Shown: in pieces, positions 30,350-44,706 of the stretch | Layout of the letters: the number at the start of each line of letters is the position of its first letter | Position numbering within the stretch: the stretch's first letter is position 1 | Assembly: GCF_002901445.1 (NCBI RefSeq) | Contig: NZ_PPPD01000001.1 | Span: forward strand, 248,001-312,000 | Direction: 5' to 3' | DNA: 64,000 nucleotides | Source of the DNA: Deinococcus koreensis | GTDB lineage: Bacteria; Deinococcota; Deinococci; Deinococcales; Deinococcaceae | Translations under genes and position numbers: made by a program | Notes under the pieces: generated by a model | The model's database searches: none | Told to the model about the DNA's origin: nothing | What the model saw: only the letters and a program-made list of their open reading frames with translations

Positions 30350-31030
30350 ATGACCGCCCCCTCCTCGCCCACGCTGACCGTGGCGTTCCTGGCGGGCCTG
30401 ATCTCGTTTCTGAGCCCCTGCGTGCTGCCGCTGGTGCCCTCCTACCTGGGCGTGATCGGAGGGGCGCGGGCGCCGCTGCTGCGGGCGCTGGGCTTCGTGC
30501 TGGGCTTCGGGCTGGTGTTCATCGCGCTGGGGGCCACCGCCAGTACGCTGGGCGCGCTGCTCTCGCCGCACAAGATCCTGCTGGGGCAGCTGTCGGCCGT
30601 GCTGATCATCTTCTTCGGGCTGGTGATGCTGGGCGTGATCCACCTGCCCTTCCTGATGAGGGACACGCGGGCCCTGGCCCACGCGGGCGGCTACGGGCCG
30701 GTGGCCCTGGGCGCGGCTTTCGCCTTCGGCTGGAGCCCGTGCCTGGGCCCGGCCCTGGGCAGCATCCTGGGACTGGCGGCGAGTTCGGCCAGCCTGAGCA
30801 GCGGCGTGGGCCTGCTGGCGGCCTACACCCTGGGGCTGGCGGTGCCCTTCCTGCTGGCCGCGCTGCTGTGGCACCGGCTCAACCTGCGCCGGCTCAACCG
30901 CTACGCCGGGGTCTTCGAGAAGGTGGGCGGCGCGGTGCTGGTGGTGGTCGGCGTGCTGATGCTGACCGGGCAGTTCACCCGTCTGGCCTCGTTCTTCTAC
31001 GAGGTGATGCCCGCATGGCTGAGGCTGTAG
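30350..31030 (+). CDS. ccdA: Cytochrome c biogenesis protein CcdA (thiol-electron transporter)
   Basis: 226 residues with six membrane helices. The first Cys lies in LISFLSPCVLPLVPSYLG and the second in FAFGWSPCLGPALG; this pair moves electrons across the membrane to CcmG and CcmH. TAGACT (30338-30343) is 6 bases before the ATG (leaderless), and the same 18-base core recurs at clpS. The gene opens the ccm cluster and overlaps nothing upstream. Confidence 0.95.
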   Translation: MTAPSSPTLTVAFLAGLISFLSPCVLPLVPSYLGVIGGARAPLLRALGFVLGFGLVFIALGATASTLGALLSPHKILLGQLSAVLIIFFGLVMLGVIHLPFLMRDTRALAHAGGYGPVALGAAFAFGWSPCLGPALGSILGLAASSASLSSGVGLLAAYTLGLAVPFLLAALLWHRLNLRRLNRYAGVFEKVGGAVLVVVGVLMLTGQFTRLASFFYEVMPAWLRL

Positions 31031-31696
31031 GTGCCTGAGCGACCTGTGCCCGGAGGCGCGCCCCCACCCGACGCCCTGCAGCTGCGCGACCTCTGGCTGC
31101 GGCTGGGCCGCGAGGTCATCCTGCGTGGGGTGAATCTGGACGTGCCCGCCGGACAGGGCGTGACCCTGCTCGGGGAGAACGGGGCCGGCAAGACCACGCT
31201 GCTGCGGGTGCTGGCCTCGGGGCTGAAGCCCACGCGCGGCGAGGGCCGGGTGCTGGGCTTCGACCTGCGCGACGCGCGCTCGGTACGCGACGCCGTCCAC
31301 CTGATGCCGGTCGACGCCGGGCTGTACCCGGATCTGAGCTGCGCCGAGAACCTGCACTTCGCCCTGCAGATGCACGGCCAGGCGGGCGATGTGGCCGGAG
31401 CGCTGGGGCGGGTCAATCTGGCGGGCGTGGGGGCGCGGCGGGTGCGTTTCCTGTCGGCGGGGATGCGCAAGCGGCTGGCCCTGGCCCGCGCGTGGCTGCT
31501 GGCCCGGCCCGTGACCCTGGTCGACGAACCCTTCGCCAACCTGGACGACTCCGGCCGCGCCCTGGCGCGCGAGCTGCTGGGTGAGCTGCGGGAGCGGGGC
31601 GTGACCCTGGTGATCGCCGCCCACGAGCCGGAACTGGCCCGGGCGATCGCGCCGCGTGCCCTGCGGCTGTCCGGCGGCGTGCTGGTGGAGGCATGA
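31031..31696 (+). CDS. ccmA: Heme exporter ATP-binding protein CcmA
   Basis: 221 residues from a GTG start directly after the ccdA stop. Walker A is GENGAGKTT, the signature is FLSAGMRKRLALARA, and Walker B is VTLVDEPFANLD. As part of CcmABC(D) it drives release of heme-loaded CcmE. It is compact like other CcmA proteins. Confidence 0.92.
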   Translation: MPERPVPGGAPPPDALQLRDLWLRLGREVILRGVNLDVPAGQGVTLLGENGAGKTTLLRVLASGLKPTRGEGRVLGFDLRDARSVRDAVHLMPVDAGLYPDLSCAENLHFALQMHGQAGDVAGALGRVNLAGVGARRVRFLSAGMRKRLALARAWLLARPVTLVDEPFANLDDSGRALARELLGELRERGVTLVIAAHEPELARAIAPRALRLSGGVLVEA

Positions 31697-31742
31697 CCCT
31701 CTCCGGGTGCCCCATTCCAGAGCGGAGTGAGGGAATGTCCGC

Positions 31743-32432
<690 letters not shown>

Positions 32433-32546
32433 GGGAACCCGCGCCCGTCTGCTCTCCTTCCAGACGTCGCGCTGCGCGTGCGACGTCGTAGGGCGCGGCC
32501 ACCCTCACGGATTCCCTCCCCGCCCGGCGACTTCACATGCCTGTCC

Positions 32547-33272
32547 CTACTGGGTCGCCACCATCAGCACGGCGCGGCCATCGTGGTCGGCAGTGGTTTC
32601 GCCGGGGGTGTCCAGACGGGAGCCCAGCTCGATATAGCCGACCTTCCGATAGAAGGTGCGCGTGGTGAGCCTGTTCGCCAGATCCTCGCGGGCCGCCTGG
32701 AAGGAGTTGTAGGTGTGGCCGGGGCGGGGCAGCAGCCGGAAATCCTCACGGCTGAAGGCGGCCGTGAACACGTAGCCGCCGGCCGTCTTCCACGGCCCGA
32801 AAGCCCGGCCGTGGTTGTTCGAGCCGTACCAGGGGCCGTCGCTGAAGGCCTCGCCGCGGCCGCTGGCAGGCAGCTGGGGCCGCAGTTCGCCGTTCAGCAG
32901 GCCCCAGTAGCCGTCGCTGTGCATGTTGCGTGGCGGGTAGCCGGCGCCCAGCATGGCGGCCTGCAGGCGGGCGCCCGCCTCCGCCGGGGTCTGGGCCACA
33001 CGGTCGATCAGCACGACGTTGACCGGTTCGCGCAGGGTGCGGCCCTGCACCTTCTCGCCCAGCCAGGTGGCGTTCTGCAGATTTCTGGTGATCATCCACC
33101 GGCCCATCTCGCCCACTTCCGGCACCGCCCGCGTGTCGCCGGGCGCGGGCCGGAACGCGGCGGGATCCGGCAGCGGGGCCGGCTGCTGGGCCGGGGCGCA
33201 GGCCGCCAGGAGCAGGAGGGGCCAGGAGGAAGGGAACAGGGCGGAGCGGAGCCAGTTGGAAAGGATCGTCAT
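32547..33272 (-). CDS. Lipoprotein inserted within the ccm cluster
   Basis: 241 residues. The signal peptide ends in LLLLAAC (lipobox, Cys25), and a Pro/Ala linker follows. The body contains EPVNVVLIDRVAQTPAEAGA, GYPPRNMHSDGYWGLLNG and a C-terminal RTFYRKVGYIELGSRLDTP. The first part weakly resembles LssY C-terminal-like domains; I would not assign it. It reads against the ccm genes on both sides, so it is probably not part of heme handling. GGAG precedes the ATG. Confidence 0.75.
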   Translation of the reverse strand: MTILSNWLRSALFPSSWPLLLLAACAPAQQPAPLPDPAAFRPAPGDTRAVPEVGEMGRWMITRNLQNATWLGEKVQGRTLREPVNVVLIDRVAQTPAEAGARLQAAMLGAGYPPRNMHSDGYWGLLNGELRPQLPASGRGEAFSDGPWYGSNNHGRAFGPWKTAGGYVFTAAFSREDFRLLPRPGHTYNSFQAAREDLANRLTTRTFYRKVGYIELGSRLDTPGETTADHDGRAVLMVATQ

Positions 33273-33592
33273 GAGGGGTCTCCAGGGGCGGCGCAGACCT
33301 CGGAATTCAGCGCTCGGAACGCAGCGCTCGGGACACTGAGCTCAGAACACTGGGCCATGAGAGGACGACAGGATCGTGACGGGGCTACGGGGTACGCAAG
33401 CAGCCTAAACCAGCCTGCAGCGCGCCCCGGAACACACCCGCGCGGAGGGGACACTCGCACTTGCCGAAAAAGGCCCGGGAGATCATCCTGGGGCCATGCC
33501 TGGACAGCGTCCAGAGGACGCTGATCAGGCACGGAGAGAGCGTCATCCTTCCGGCACACCCAGGGGTGCGGGAAGTTCAGAAGAGGAGGGCC
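33273..33592. other. Intergenic region before ccmC with a 14-bp repeat
   Basis: 320 bases. CAGCGCTCGG occurs twice (33308-33317 and 33322-33331) with a 14-base period. No gene is supported. It must hold the promoter of the ccmC-Rieske operon, whose ribosome site AAGAGGAGGG lies at 33581-33590. Confidence 0.45.
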
Positions 33593-34307
<715 letters not shown>

Positions 34308-34315
<8 letters not shown>

Positions 34316-34436
34316 GTACGCGACCTACGTGATCGTGGTCTATGTGGTGACCTTTGTGGTGCTGGTGGGCTACCTGGGCTGGATGTGGTGGCGGCTGCGC
34401 GCCCTCAAGGACGGACAGTCGGGGGCACCCCGTTGA
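34308..34436 (+). CDS. ccmD: CcmD-like small membrane protein
   Basis: 42 residues from GTG 34308, starting 8 bases before the ccmC stop. One membrane helix (YVIVVYVVTFVVLVGYLGWM) is followed by a basic end (WWRLRALKDG), as in CcmD, which helps release holo-CcmE. The position between ccmC and ccmE supports the call. Confidence 0.8.
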
Positions 34437-34912
34437 CGACCCCCTCTCCGTCTGTCCCGCCGCCCTCCGCGCTGCCGCAGGCCCGTCGGCGGCGCCGCAG
34501 CCCGCTGCCGGTGGTGCTGGGGGTCGTGGCGTTGGTGGGTCTCACCGCTTTCATCGCCCTGGGCAACCTGAACCGCAGCCTGGAGTATTTCGTCACGCCC
34601 ACCGAGTACCAGCAGCAGAGGGCCGAGCTGCAGGATCGTCCGATCCGCATCGGCGGGCTGGTTCGGGCCGTGAAGTACGATCCGCAGTCGCTCGACCTGA
34701 ACTTCACGGTCACCGACGGCGGGGCGAGTTTCCCGGTGCAGTACAGCGGCGCGGTCAGCGACCTGTTCAAGGAAAACCAGGGGGTCGTGGTGCGCGGCCA
34801 GTTCCACGAGGGCACCTTCAAGGCGTCCGAGCTGATCGTCAAGCACAGCGAGGAGTACAACGTCCCCAAATCTCAGGCCGAACTCAAAGACCTGCTCAAC
34901 CGCTCGGAGTAA
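34433..34912 (+). CDS. ccmE: Periplasmic heme chaperone CcmE
   Basis: 159 residues from TTG 34433, overlapping the ccmD stop (TTGA); no ATG fits. The N-terminal Pro-rich and Arg-rich part precedes a membrane anchor (about 25-44). The OB-fold domain ends in the heme-attachment motif KHSEEY, with covalent-heme His138 and Tyr142 matching the HXXXY rule. It receives heme from CcmABCD and hands it to CcmF. Confidence 0.94.
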   Translation: MTTPSPSVPPPSALPQARRRRRSPLPVVLGVVALVGLTAFIALGNLNRSLEYFVTPTEYQQQRAELQDRPIRIGGLVRAVKYDPQSLDLNFTVTDGGASFPVQYSGAVSDLFKENQGVVVRGQFHEGTFKASELIVKHSEEYNVPKSQAELKDLLNRSE

Positions 34913-34919
34913 CCCAACT

Positions 34920-36899
<1,980 letters not shown>

Positions 36900-36911
36900 G
36901 GCGCACCCCCA

Positions 36912-37001
36912 ATGACCTCCCCCCTCCAGCTCCTCCACACGGCCCGCGACGTGGCCCACTCCGGCCCCGTCCAGCGCCGGGCCGATGCTCCCGAAGGTTG
37001 A
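36912..37001 (+). CDS. Possible 29-residue small protein between ccmF and ccmG
   Basis: ATG 36912 opens a frame ([18 protein letters not shown]...) that stops 2 bases before the ccmG ATG. GC-rich third positions agree with coding use, and stop-start spacing suits coupling. There is no clear ribosome site. It could be chance. Confidence 0.25.
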   Translation: MTSPLQLLHTARDVAHSGPVQRRADAPEG

Positions 37002-37003
37002 CC

Positions 37004-37597
37004 ATGACTGACCGTTCCACCCCCTCTCCCGTTCCGACCCCGGCGCCGGCCCCTGCGGCCCCGGCCTGGCGCCGCCTCGTGCCGCCGCTGCTGGCCGCCG
37101 CGCTGGTGGGCGTGCTGGGCTACACGCTGCTGCGCCCCGCCCACAACGCCACCACGGGCGGCCCGCTGATCGGCAAGGCGGCGCCCCCCTTCTCGCTGCG
37201 TAGCCTGGACGGCCCGGAGGTCAGCCTGAGCGAGCTGCGGGGCCGCCCGGTGGTGCTGAACTTCTGGGCCTCGTGGTGCGGCCCCTGCCGCGAGGAAGCG
37301 CCGATGTTCCGCGAACTGAGCGCCCGGCAGGGCGGCGCCTCCGGGGTGGCCATCCTGGGCATCCTGTTCCAGGAGACGAACGAGAAGAGCGCCCGCGACT
37401 TCATCCAGGAATACGAGCTGGCCTACCCCAACCTGCGCGACCCGGGCATCAATACGGGCGTGGACTACGGCGTCTCGGGCATCCCCGAAACGGTCTTCAT
37501 CGACCGTGAGGGGGTCGTGCAGCACATGGATCGGGGCGGCCTGACCCGCGAGCGCCTCAACGCGGGCCTGACCAAGATCGGCGTTCCGGGCATCTGA
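37004..37597 (+). CDS. ccmG: Membrane-anchored thioredoxin CcmG/DsbE/ResA
   Basis: 197 residues. A Pro/Ala-rich N-terminus leads into a membrane anchor (about 25-43) and a thioredoxin domain outside the membrane. The active site is WASWCGPC (Cys92, Cys95), with the cis-Pro in [12 protein letters not shown]. It takes electrons from CcdA and reduces the CcmH or apocytochrome thiols. The stop overlaps the ccmH start by one base. Confidence 0.95.
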   Translation: MTDRSTPSPVPTPAPAPAAPAWRRLVPPLLAAALVGVLGYTLLRPAHNATTGGPLIGKAAPPFSLRSLDGPEVSLSELRGRPVVLNFWASWCGPCREEAPMFRELSARQGGASGVAILGILFQETNEKSARDFIQEYELAYPNLRDPGINTGVDYGVSGIPETVFIDREGVVQHMDRGGLTRERLNAGLTKIGVPGI

Positions 37598-38118
37598 TGC
37601 TTCAGGTGTTCGTCCGCACGCTCCTGGGCCGATCCGGCCCGGCCCTCCGCTCGCTGCCCTGGGCCCTGTGCCTGCTGCTGACCCTCGCCCTGGCCGCGCC
37701 ACCGACGCTCAATCCGGCCCTGGAATCCCGCGCCGTGGCGATCCAGAAGAACCTGCGCTGTCCGCTGTGCGACACCGGGGAGTCGATCGCCGACTCGCGC
37801 AGCGACATCAGCGTCAAGATGCGCTCCAGCGTGCGTGAGCAGCTGGCCGCCGGCCGCTCCGAGGCCCAGATCTACGACTTCTTCGCCCAGCGCTACGGCA
37901 ACTTCGTGCTGCTCGACCCGCCGAAGAGCGGGCGCAACCTGCTGCTGTGGGGCGGGCCGCTGCTGGCGCTGGTCGGCGGCGGGGCGCTGTGGTGGTCGTT
38001 CCTGCGCCGCCGCCGGACAGCGGCCGGTACCCCGGAGCAGGCGCCGGACGCGGCGGAGGACTTCGACTCGTATCTGGCCCAGGTGCGGCGTGAGACCCGT
38101 CCGGGCGGTCAGCCGTGA
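37597..38118 (+). CDS. ccmH: Apocytochrome thiol reductase CcmH
   Basis: 173 residues. A signal peptide is followed by the CcmH domain with the LRCPLC motif (Cys55, Cys58). Then comes [16 protein letters not shown] and [17 protein letters not shown], and one C-terminal membrane helix (about 117-135). It keeps the CXXCH thiols of apocytochrome reduced. It overlaps the next gene by 4 bases. Confidence 0.95.
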   Translation: MLQVFVRTLLGRSGPALRSLPWALCLLLTLALAAPPTLNPALESRAVAIQKNLRCPLCDTGESIADSRSDISVKMRSSVREQLAAGRSEAQIYDFFAQRYGNFVLLDPPKSGRNLLLWGGPLLALVGGGALWWSFLRRRRTAAGTPEQAPDAAEDFDSYLAQVRRETRPGGQP

Positions 38119-39152
38119 TTCTGAGCCTGCTGCTGCTGGGCCTGATCGTGGCGGTGGCCCTCTGGCTGGTGCTCGAGCCGCTGCGGCGGCGGGTGTCCGC
38201 CGACCCGGACGCTCCCGAGCGTGAGCGGCTGCACGGGGAGCGCGACCGGCTGTACGCCGAACTGGCCGCCCTGGAGGACGAGTCCCGCCGGCCGGATCTG
38301 GAGCGCCGGGCCGCCCTGACCCTGCGGGCGCTGGACGGCCTGCCCCCCGCCCCGGGCCGGGCTGGAGGGCGCCGGCTGGCTGTGGTGGGCGTGGCGCTGG
38401 CCGCGCTGCTCACCGGGGTGGGCGCCGTGACCTTCGTGCCGCGCTGGCAGCTGGCCTCGCTGAGCAGCGCCGAGGCGGCCGACGTGCAGGCGGTGCTGAG
38501 CCTGCCGGCGCTGCGGGCGCGGGCCGAGCGCACGCAGGCCAACGCGGACTACCTGGCCTGGGGCAGGGCCGCCTTCGATTCCGAGCAGTACGACCAGGCG
38601 GTGAGCGCCTACGGCGAGGCGCTGAAGCTCGACCCCCGGCAGCCGGTGGCCCTGCGGCGCCTGGGCATCCTGCTGCTGACGCGCGGCGAGCGCTCCGGGC
38701 AGACGGTCAGCGACGAGGACGCCACCCAGGCCGCGCTGCTGATCCGCACGGCGGCGCAGCTGGCCCCCCAGGAGGCCGAGTCTCAGCTGCTGCTGGGCTT
38801 CACGCTGGCGCGCTTCGGTCAGGACGCCGAGGCCCTGAGCGCCCTGGAACGCTACCGCACCCTGGAGCCCACAGGCCGCGACGCCGACGACCTGATCACG
38901 GCGCTGCGCGCCCGCCTGCAGAAGAGCGACCCCGGCCAGCGGGTCTACGCCGCCAACTGCGCGAGCTGTCACGGGCCGGCCGGCGGCGGGGGCCTGGGGC
39001 CGAGCCTGCGGGTCTCGACCCTCTCCCGCACGGCGCTGGCGAGCGTCATCCGGAACGGGAAGGGCACCATGCCCGCCTACCCGCAGCTGAAGGAGGCCGA
39101 GCTGAAGGCCCTGCTCGATCTGCTGGAGGGCTGGCAGAGGGCCGGCCGGTGA
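38115..39152 (+). CDS. CcmI-like TPR protein fused to a cytochrome c domain
   Basis: 345 residues from GTG 38115. It has an N-terminal membrane helix, a cytoplasmic coiled segment ([20 protein letters not shown]), a second membrane helix (about 83-105), TPR-type helices (about 145-265) and a C-terminal class I cytochrome c domain with CASCH (282-286) and the likely axial Met319 (GTMPAYP). CcmI holds apocytochromes for heme attachment; here the chaperone-like part carries a cytochrome of its own. It overlaps the Rieske gene by 4 bases. Confidence 0.88.
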   Translation: MILSLLLLGLIVAVALWLVLEPLRRRVSADPDAPERERLHGERDRLYAELAALEDESRRPDLERRAALTLRALDGLPPAPGRAGGRRLAVVGVALAALLTGVGAVTFVPRWQLASLSSAEAADVQAVLSLPALRARAERTQANADYLAWGRAAFDSEQYDQAVSAYGEALKLDPRQPVALRRLGILLLTRGERSGQTVSDEDATQAALLIRTAAQLAPQEAESQLLLGFTLARFGQDAEALSALERYRTLEPTGRDADDLITALRARLQKSDPGQRVYAANCASCHGPAGGGGLGPSLRVSTLSRTALASVIRNGKGTMPAYPQLKEAELKALLDLLEGWQRAGR

Positions 39153-39751
39153 GCGAACCGGGCCGCCGTCCCGTCAGCGGGGCCAGGAGGATCACCCGCC
39201 GGGCCCTGCTGGAGCGCTGGTGGGTGCTGCCGGTGGCGGGCACACTGGGCACCTTCGCCTATCTGGGCTGGTACGGGGCCCGCGTGACCTTCGGCAAGAG
39301 CCAGGCTGGGCCGCCGGCCTTCCAGCCGGGCACGCCCCAGGCGGTGGGCGACCTGGGCCAGTTGCGTTCGCTGTGGGCCGAGCAGACGTTCTCCTACGCG
39401 GGACGGCCCTGCACGCTGCTGCGGGTGCCCCAGCCGGTCGAGGGCGGCCTGTCGGGCCCGGACGGCCTGCATCTGGTCGCTTATTCACGGGTCTGCACGC
39501 ACCTGGGCTGCTCGGTGAATCTAGTGCGCGACCCCGAGGTGCTGGCCTTCGCCTTCAACTACCGCCCGCCGGCGGACGCGCAGCACCCGCAGCTGGGCTG
39601 CCGCTGCCACTACAGCGTGTTCGACCCGCTGCAGGCCGGCGAGGCCGTGTTCGGCAAGGCCAACGGGCCGCTGCCCCGGGTGCGCCTGGAGCGGCGCGGC
39701 ACCCAGATCTGGGCCACAGGCATCGAGGCGGCCCCGGCCCTGGACACGTAG
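39149..39751 (+). CDS. Rieske 2Fe-2S protein
   Basis: 200 residues from GTG 39149. Arg-rich start and a membrane anchor (about 25-42), then a Rieske fold. Cluster ligands are Cys116 and His118 (CTHLGC) and Cys151 and His154 (CRCHYSVFD); Cys121 and Cys153 should form the stabilising disulfide. It may be the Rieske subunit of a bc-type or alternative complex, but no cytochrome b gene is in the window. Its position after the cytochrome c fusion suggests shared electron transfer. Confidence 0.93.
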   Translation: MSEPGRRPVSGARRITRRALLERWWVLPVAGTLGTFAYLGWYGARVTFGKSQAGPPAFQPGTPQAVGDLGQLRSLWAEQTFSYAGRPCTLLRVPQPVEGGLSGPDGLHLVAYSRVCTHLGCSVNLVRDPEVLAFAFNYRPPADAQHPQLGCRCHYSVFDPLQAGEAVFGKANGPLPRVRLERRGTQIWATGIEAAPALDT

Positions 39752-39786
39752 CACACAGATGGAGCGCAGGGCAGCGGCGCCGCGAT

Positions 39787-41292
39787 TCAGTCCGCCGTTG
39801 GCACGACACTCCGTCGCAGCAGCGTATCGAAGAGGGTCTGCGCGTGCTGCGCGGCCAGCGTGCCCGCTCCATCAGGCCGGAAGGCGAGGCGGATGCCGCC
39901 GTCGCTGGTCACCCTGAAGCTCAGCAGCCCGGCACCGGACGGCACCACCCCCAGCAGCTCCGGCGCGGGCAGCAGGGTCGTCAGCACGCCGCTGACCGCC
40001 TGCAGCCGCTCCGTCAGGGGGGCTGACCCGGAGTCCAGCGGGGTGGTCAGCCCGATCACGCCGGCCTGCCGGGCCATCAGGCGCACGGCCCGGTGGCCGT
40101 CCGGGTGGGGGCTGGGGACGAACTGCAGCGGGAGGGTCAGATCGAAGGCGGTGGGTCGGGGCTCCGTCTGGTCGGCGCGCACCGTTCCCGTGGCCCGGTA
40201 CGTGAGCACGCGGTTGCCACTGCGGGTGAAGTCGTGGGCCGTGTCACTCACGCCGACCAGCGCCAGGGTGTCCAGGTGCAGCAGGCCGGCGCTCCCCAGC
40301 CGGTTCCGCAGCGCCTCCTCCACCAGCGCACACACCTGGGCGCCGCTCAGCGCCGCGCGGGCCGGCTCGCTGACCTGTTCCTCCTCGGTGTAGACGACGC
40401 CGTTCTGGAAGGTGGCGTAGCTCTGCTGAGACCGCTGGCCGAGCGTCAGGGTGTCGCTGGTGGGATAGCCCAGCGGGCCGCGCTCGGCCCCGGTGCCCTC
40501 CCAGTGGGCCCGGACGCGGCCGGAGACGACCATCGGGCCGGTGCGGGGGTGCCAGGCCAGGCTGGCGTCGCCCGCGAAGCTGCACAGGCGCCCCACGCCG
40601 TCCGGGCAGACCTGGGTACCGGTGACCGGCAGGCCCAGGGCGCTGTCCGGGCCGCCCCAGGCGTCGTACTTGCGCCGGAGTTCACCGCTCAGGTCATGCA
40701 CGCCGCCCCCGGGCAGGGCGTACAGGTCGCAGTGCTCGAAGCGTTGCCGGAAGCCGCCCCGCACCGCCTCGCAGCCGGACAGCGCGGCGCCCGTGCGGCC
40801 CGGGCCGAGGGCGGCCGCCGCCACCTCCAGGGCCGCCGCGGGCTGCTGCGGATTCACGGCCAGGACACTCAGGCCGAACATGATCTGCGCGAACGCCATG
40901 TCCCCCTCCCCGGCGGTGAGCGGTAAGCACAGGGCCCGCGACTCCCCGGCTCCGACGAGGGCGGAGAACGCTGCGGAGTCGGGGGCCGGGTGGCTCGGCT
41001 CTGAAAGGTCGGGCTCTGGCGCGGAGTGCCCAGACGAGACTTCCGCCCCGTCCTGAAGCAGTCGGGCCTGCCCGGTGACCTGCACCGCGCCGGCGGCCTG
41101 CCGGCAGAACGACACCCGCAGCTCCACGCGCCGCCGGCCGCCGCACTTGCCGACGATCAGGATCCGCTGCTCCGGGGCGTGCACGTCGAGCGCCAGCGTC
41201 CCCCCCCGGATCACGCTGGCGTGCTCATCTGTGCTGAACGTTTCCTCGTCGGTGATGTTCATGCGAATGTCGAACTTCACCCGGCTCTGCAT
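39787..41292 (-). CDS. LGFP-repeat protein of unknown function
   Basis: 501 residues from ATG 41292, with GGAGGAG upstream; no signal peptide is seen. Residues about 230-330 hold two LGFP-type repeats (KYDAWGGPDSALGLPVTG and AHWEGTGAERGPLGYPTSD), usually found in cell-wall or cargo-presenting proteins. Flanking domains are strand-rich. The C-terminal part (ALVGVSDTAHDFTRSGNRVL onward) is not recognised. It is convergent with the Rieske gene. Confidence 0.7.
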   Translation of the reverse strand: MQSRVKFDIRMNITDEETFSTDEHASVIRGGTLALDVHAPEQRILIVGKCGGRRRVELRVSFCRQAAGAVQVTGQARLLQDGAEVSSGHSAPEPDLSEPSHPAPDSAAFSALVGAGESRALCLPLTAGEGDMAFAQIMFGLSVLAVNPQQPAAALEVAAAALGPGRTGAALSGCEAVRGGFRQRFEHCDLYALPGGGVHDLSGELRRKYDAWGGPDSALGLPVTGTQVCPDGVGRLCSFAGDASLAWHPRTGPMVVSGRVRAHWEGTGAERGPLGYPTSDTLTLGQRSQQSYATFQNGVVYTEEEQVSEPARAALSGAQVCALVEEALRNRLGSAGLLHLDTLALVGVSDTAHDFTRSGNRVLTYRATGTVRADQTEPRPTAFDLTLPLQFVPSPHPDGHRAVRLMARQAGVIGLTTPLDSGSAPLTERLQAVSGVLTTLLPAPELLGVVPSGAGLLSFRVTSDGGIRLAFRPDGAGTLAAQHAQTLFDTLLRRSVVPTAD

Positions 41293-41424
41293 GGCTCCTC
41301 CTTCACCCGGGAGTGCGTCTGCAGCCTGCCTCTTTCCCTCCCTCCTGAGTTGTAGCGTGGGGGCCATGATCGGCCCATGATCAGGGGGCGGCTGCCGTGC
41401 CGGTGCGTCTGCAGGCCAGTACGT

Positions 41425-41430
41425 TATACT
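41425..41430 (+). promoter_or_regulatory. -10 box upstream of the acyl-CoA dehydrogenase gene
   Basis: TATACT, about 80 bases before the ATG, in a region without a gene (41293-41508). A ribosome site AAGGAG lies 6 bases before the ATG, so this gene is led, unlike many neighbours. GGTTCAAATCC just downstream resembles a tRNA T-arm by chance. Confidence 0.45.
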
Positions 41431-41508
41431 GGGTTCAAATCCCCACGGCGGCCGCGTTGTGGCCGTGATTTCCCGGTGGCCTGGGGGCCGCCCCCACAAG
41501 GAGCATCC

Positions 41509-42645
<1,137 letters not shown>

Positions 42646-42924
42646 GCGCGGCGCCGGGCCAGGGGCGCTTCCTGGCAGGAGCGTCCCGAGGGGCCAGGCC
42701 TGAAAGTGGCTCCGAAGCTGACCGACAGGGCTCGCAGGGGCGGTGAGGAGGGCGGTGGACGGACATTCGGGACAGCTCCCGGTGGTCGTCCACCGCCCGG
42801 CGTCCGTAGGGGGGCGGCTCGGTCGCTCACGCCGTCTGCCGGGCCATTGGCACGCTCCCGGCAGCTGACCGGGCGCCCAATCACTGAAAGGTTTTAGGAA
42901 CGTCCAGGCGGGCAGACTCAGGCC

Positions 42925-44706
42925 ATGTCGCTCGCCGCCCCCACCGACTCTCTCCCCCCGGCCCTAGCGCTGGATCTGCGTGAGGAGCAGCGCCTGGCTG
43001 CCCTGTACCGCTCCGGCCTGCTGGATACCCCCCCCGAGGAGCAGTTCGACCGCATCGTCACGCTGGCCGCGCAGCAGTTCGGAGTGCCCATCGCCTCGGT
43101 CTCGCTGATCGACCGCAACCGCCAGTGGCTCAAGGCCAAGGTCGGTTGCCTGAAGACCGAAACACCCCGGGACATGGCGATCTGCTCGCTGGCCATGCGA
43201 CAGCCCGACGTGCTGGTCATCCCCGACGCGACCCTCGACCCCCGCGTGCGAAACCTTGATCCTGTAGTGGGCGAGCCGCATATCCGCTTCTATGCCGGCG
43301 CCCCGCTGGTCACGGCGGAGGGCCACGAACTGGGCACCCTCTGTGTGATCGACACCGAGCCCCGGACCTTCAGCGCCCAGGACGCCGCGACGCTGCAGGC
43401 CTTCGCGGCGCTGGTGATGGACGAGATCTCGCTGCGGGACGCCCTGCGCGAACTGCGGCACCTCGCGCTGTACGACTCGCTGACCGGCCTGCCCAACCGC
43501 ACGCATTTCCACCAGCATCTGGCGCGGGCGTTCACGCGGGCCGACCTCAGGAGCGAACAGCTGGTGCTGGGGCTGGTCGATCTCGATCAGTTCAAGCTGA
43601 TCAACGACACGCTGGGCCACGCCGCCGGCGACGAACTGCTGCAGCTCGTGGCCACCCGGCTGCGGGCCTCGGTGGGCACCAGTGACCTGATTGCCCGCAT
43701 GGGCGGCGACGAGTTCACCATCGTCCTGAGCGACATCCGCGCGGCCCACGACGCTTCGGCGGTCATGAACCGCCTGCGCGACGCCTTCGTGGCCCCCTTC
43801 GTGCTGCGCGGCCAGGAGGTCTTCGTCCAGTTCAGCGCCGGCCTGAGCCTCTATCCCCACGACGCCGCCGACGCCGAAAGCCTGCTGAGCCAGGCGGACA
43901 CGGCCATGTACCGGGCCAAACGCTCAGGCGTGGGCTACGCGTTCTTCAATGCCCAGCACGACCGGCGCAGTCCGGCGGAAGTCGAGCTGACGGCGGCTCT
44001 GCACCATTCGGTGAGCCGCGATGAACTGCTGCTGCATTACCAGCCGGTGGTCGGGGCCCAGGACGGCCGTGTGGTAGGCCACGAAGCGCTCATCCGCTGG
44101 CAGCGGCCGTCCGGACTGGTGAGCCCGGCCGAGTTCATTCCGCTGGCGGAATCGGCGGGGCTGATCGGGATGATCGGCCTGTGGGTGCTGCGGCGCGCCG
44201 CACAGGATCTGCGCTCGGGCCTCATCGAGCGCGCGTCGGTGAACGTCAGTGCGCTGGAATTCGAGCATCCCGAGTACGCCCGGCGGGTTCAGCGCGTGCT
44301 GGAGGAAGTCGGGGTCGATCCGGATCAGCTCGTGCTGGAGATCACCGAGAGCGCGCTGCTCGATGCCCGCCGTGCCGAAGTCGTCCTGGCCGAACTGCGG
44401 GCCCTGGGCCTGCGGATCGCCCTCGACGACTTCGGCACCGGCTACAGCAGCCTGTCGGCCATCGCCACCTTGCCAGTGCAGATCATGAAGATCAACCAGA
44501 GTTTCACCCGCGACGTGGGCCTGCCGACCCCGGCCGGCGCCCGCGCGCTGGAGGTCGTGCGCTCGATCGTGGCCCTCGCCGGGGCCCTGCAACTGGAGGT
44601 GGTCGCCGAGGGCGTGGAGACCCCCGAACAGGCCCAGGCGCTGATGCAGAGCGGCTGCCACTACCTGCAGGGCTACTATTTCGGGCGCCCCGCCCCGCTG
44701 GGCTGA
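42925..44706 (+). CDS. GAF-GGDEF-EAL c-di-GMP protein
   Basis: 593 residues. The GAF sensor spans about 22-175 (TPRDMAICSLAM, YAGAPLVTAEGHELGTLCVID). The GGDEF domain has DSLTGLPNRT, DLDQFKLINDTLGH and an intact MGGDEF. The EAL domain has HEALIRW, VNVSALEF, ITESALLD, DDFGTGYSS and EVVAEGVE, so both synthetase and phosphodiesterase look catalytically complete. There are no membrane helices; it is a cytosolic sensor. Confidence 0.95.
   Translation: MSLAAPTDSLPPALALDLREEQRLAALYRSGLLDTPPEEQFDRIVTLAAQQFGVPIASVSLIDRNRQWLKAKVGCLKTETPRDMAICSLAMRQPDVLVIPDATLDPRVRNLDPVVGEPHIRFYAGAPLVTAEGHELGTLCVIDTEPRTFSAQDAATLQAFAALVMDEISLRDALRELRHLALYDSLTGLPNRTHFHQHLARAFTRADLRSEQLVLGLVDLDQFKLINDTLGHAAGDELLQLVATRLRASVGTSDLIARMGGDEFTIVLSDIRAAHDASAVMNRLRDAFVAPFVLRGQEVFVQFSAGLSLYPHDAADAESLLSQADTAMYRAKRSGVGYAFFNAQHDRRSPAEVELTAALHHSVSRDELLLHYQPVVGAQDGRVVGHEALIRWQRPSGLVSPAEFIPLAESAGLIGMIGLWVLRRAAQDLRSGLIERASVNVSALEFEHPEYARRVQRVLEEVGVDPDQLVLEITESALLDARRAEVVLAELRALGLRIALDDFGTGYSSLSAIATLPVQIMKINQSFTRDVGLPTPAGARALEVVRSIVALAGALQLEVVAEGVETPEQAQALMQSGCHYLQGYYFGRPAPLG

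Noticed and set aside
41420..41445. GGTTCAAATCC resembling a tRNA T-arm
   Set aside because: The T-stem does not pair fully, and no acceptor, D or anticodon arms are found.
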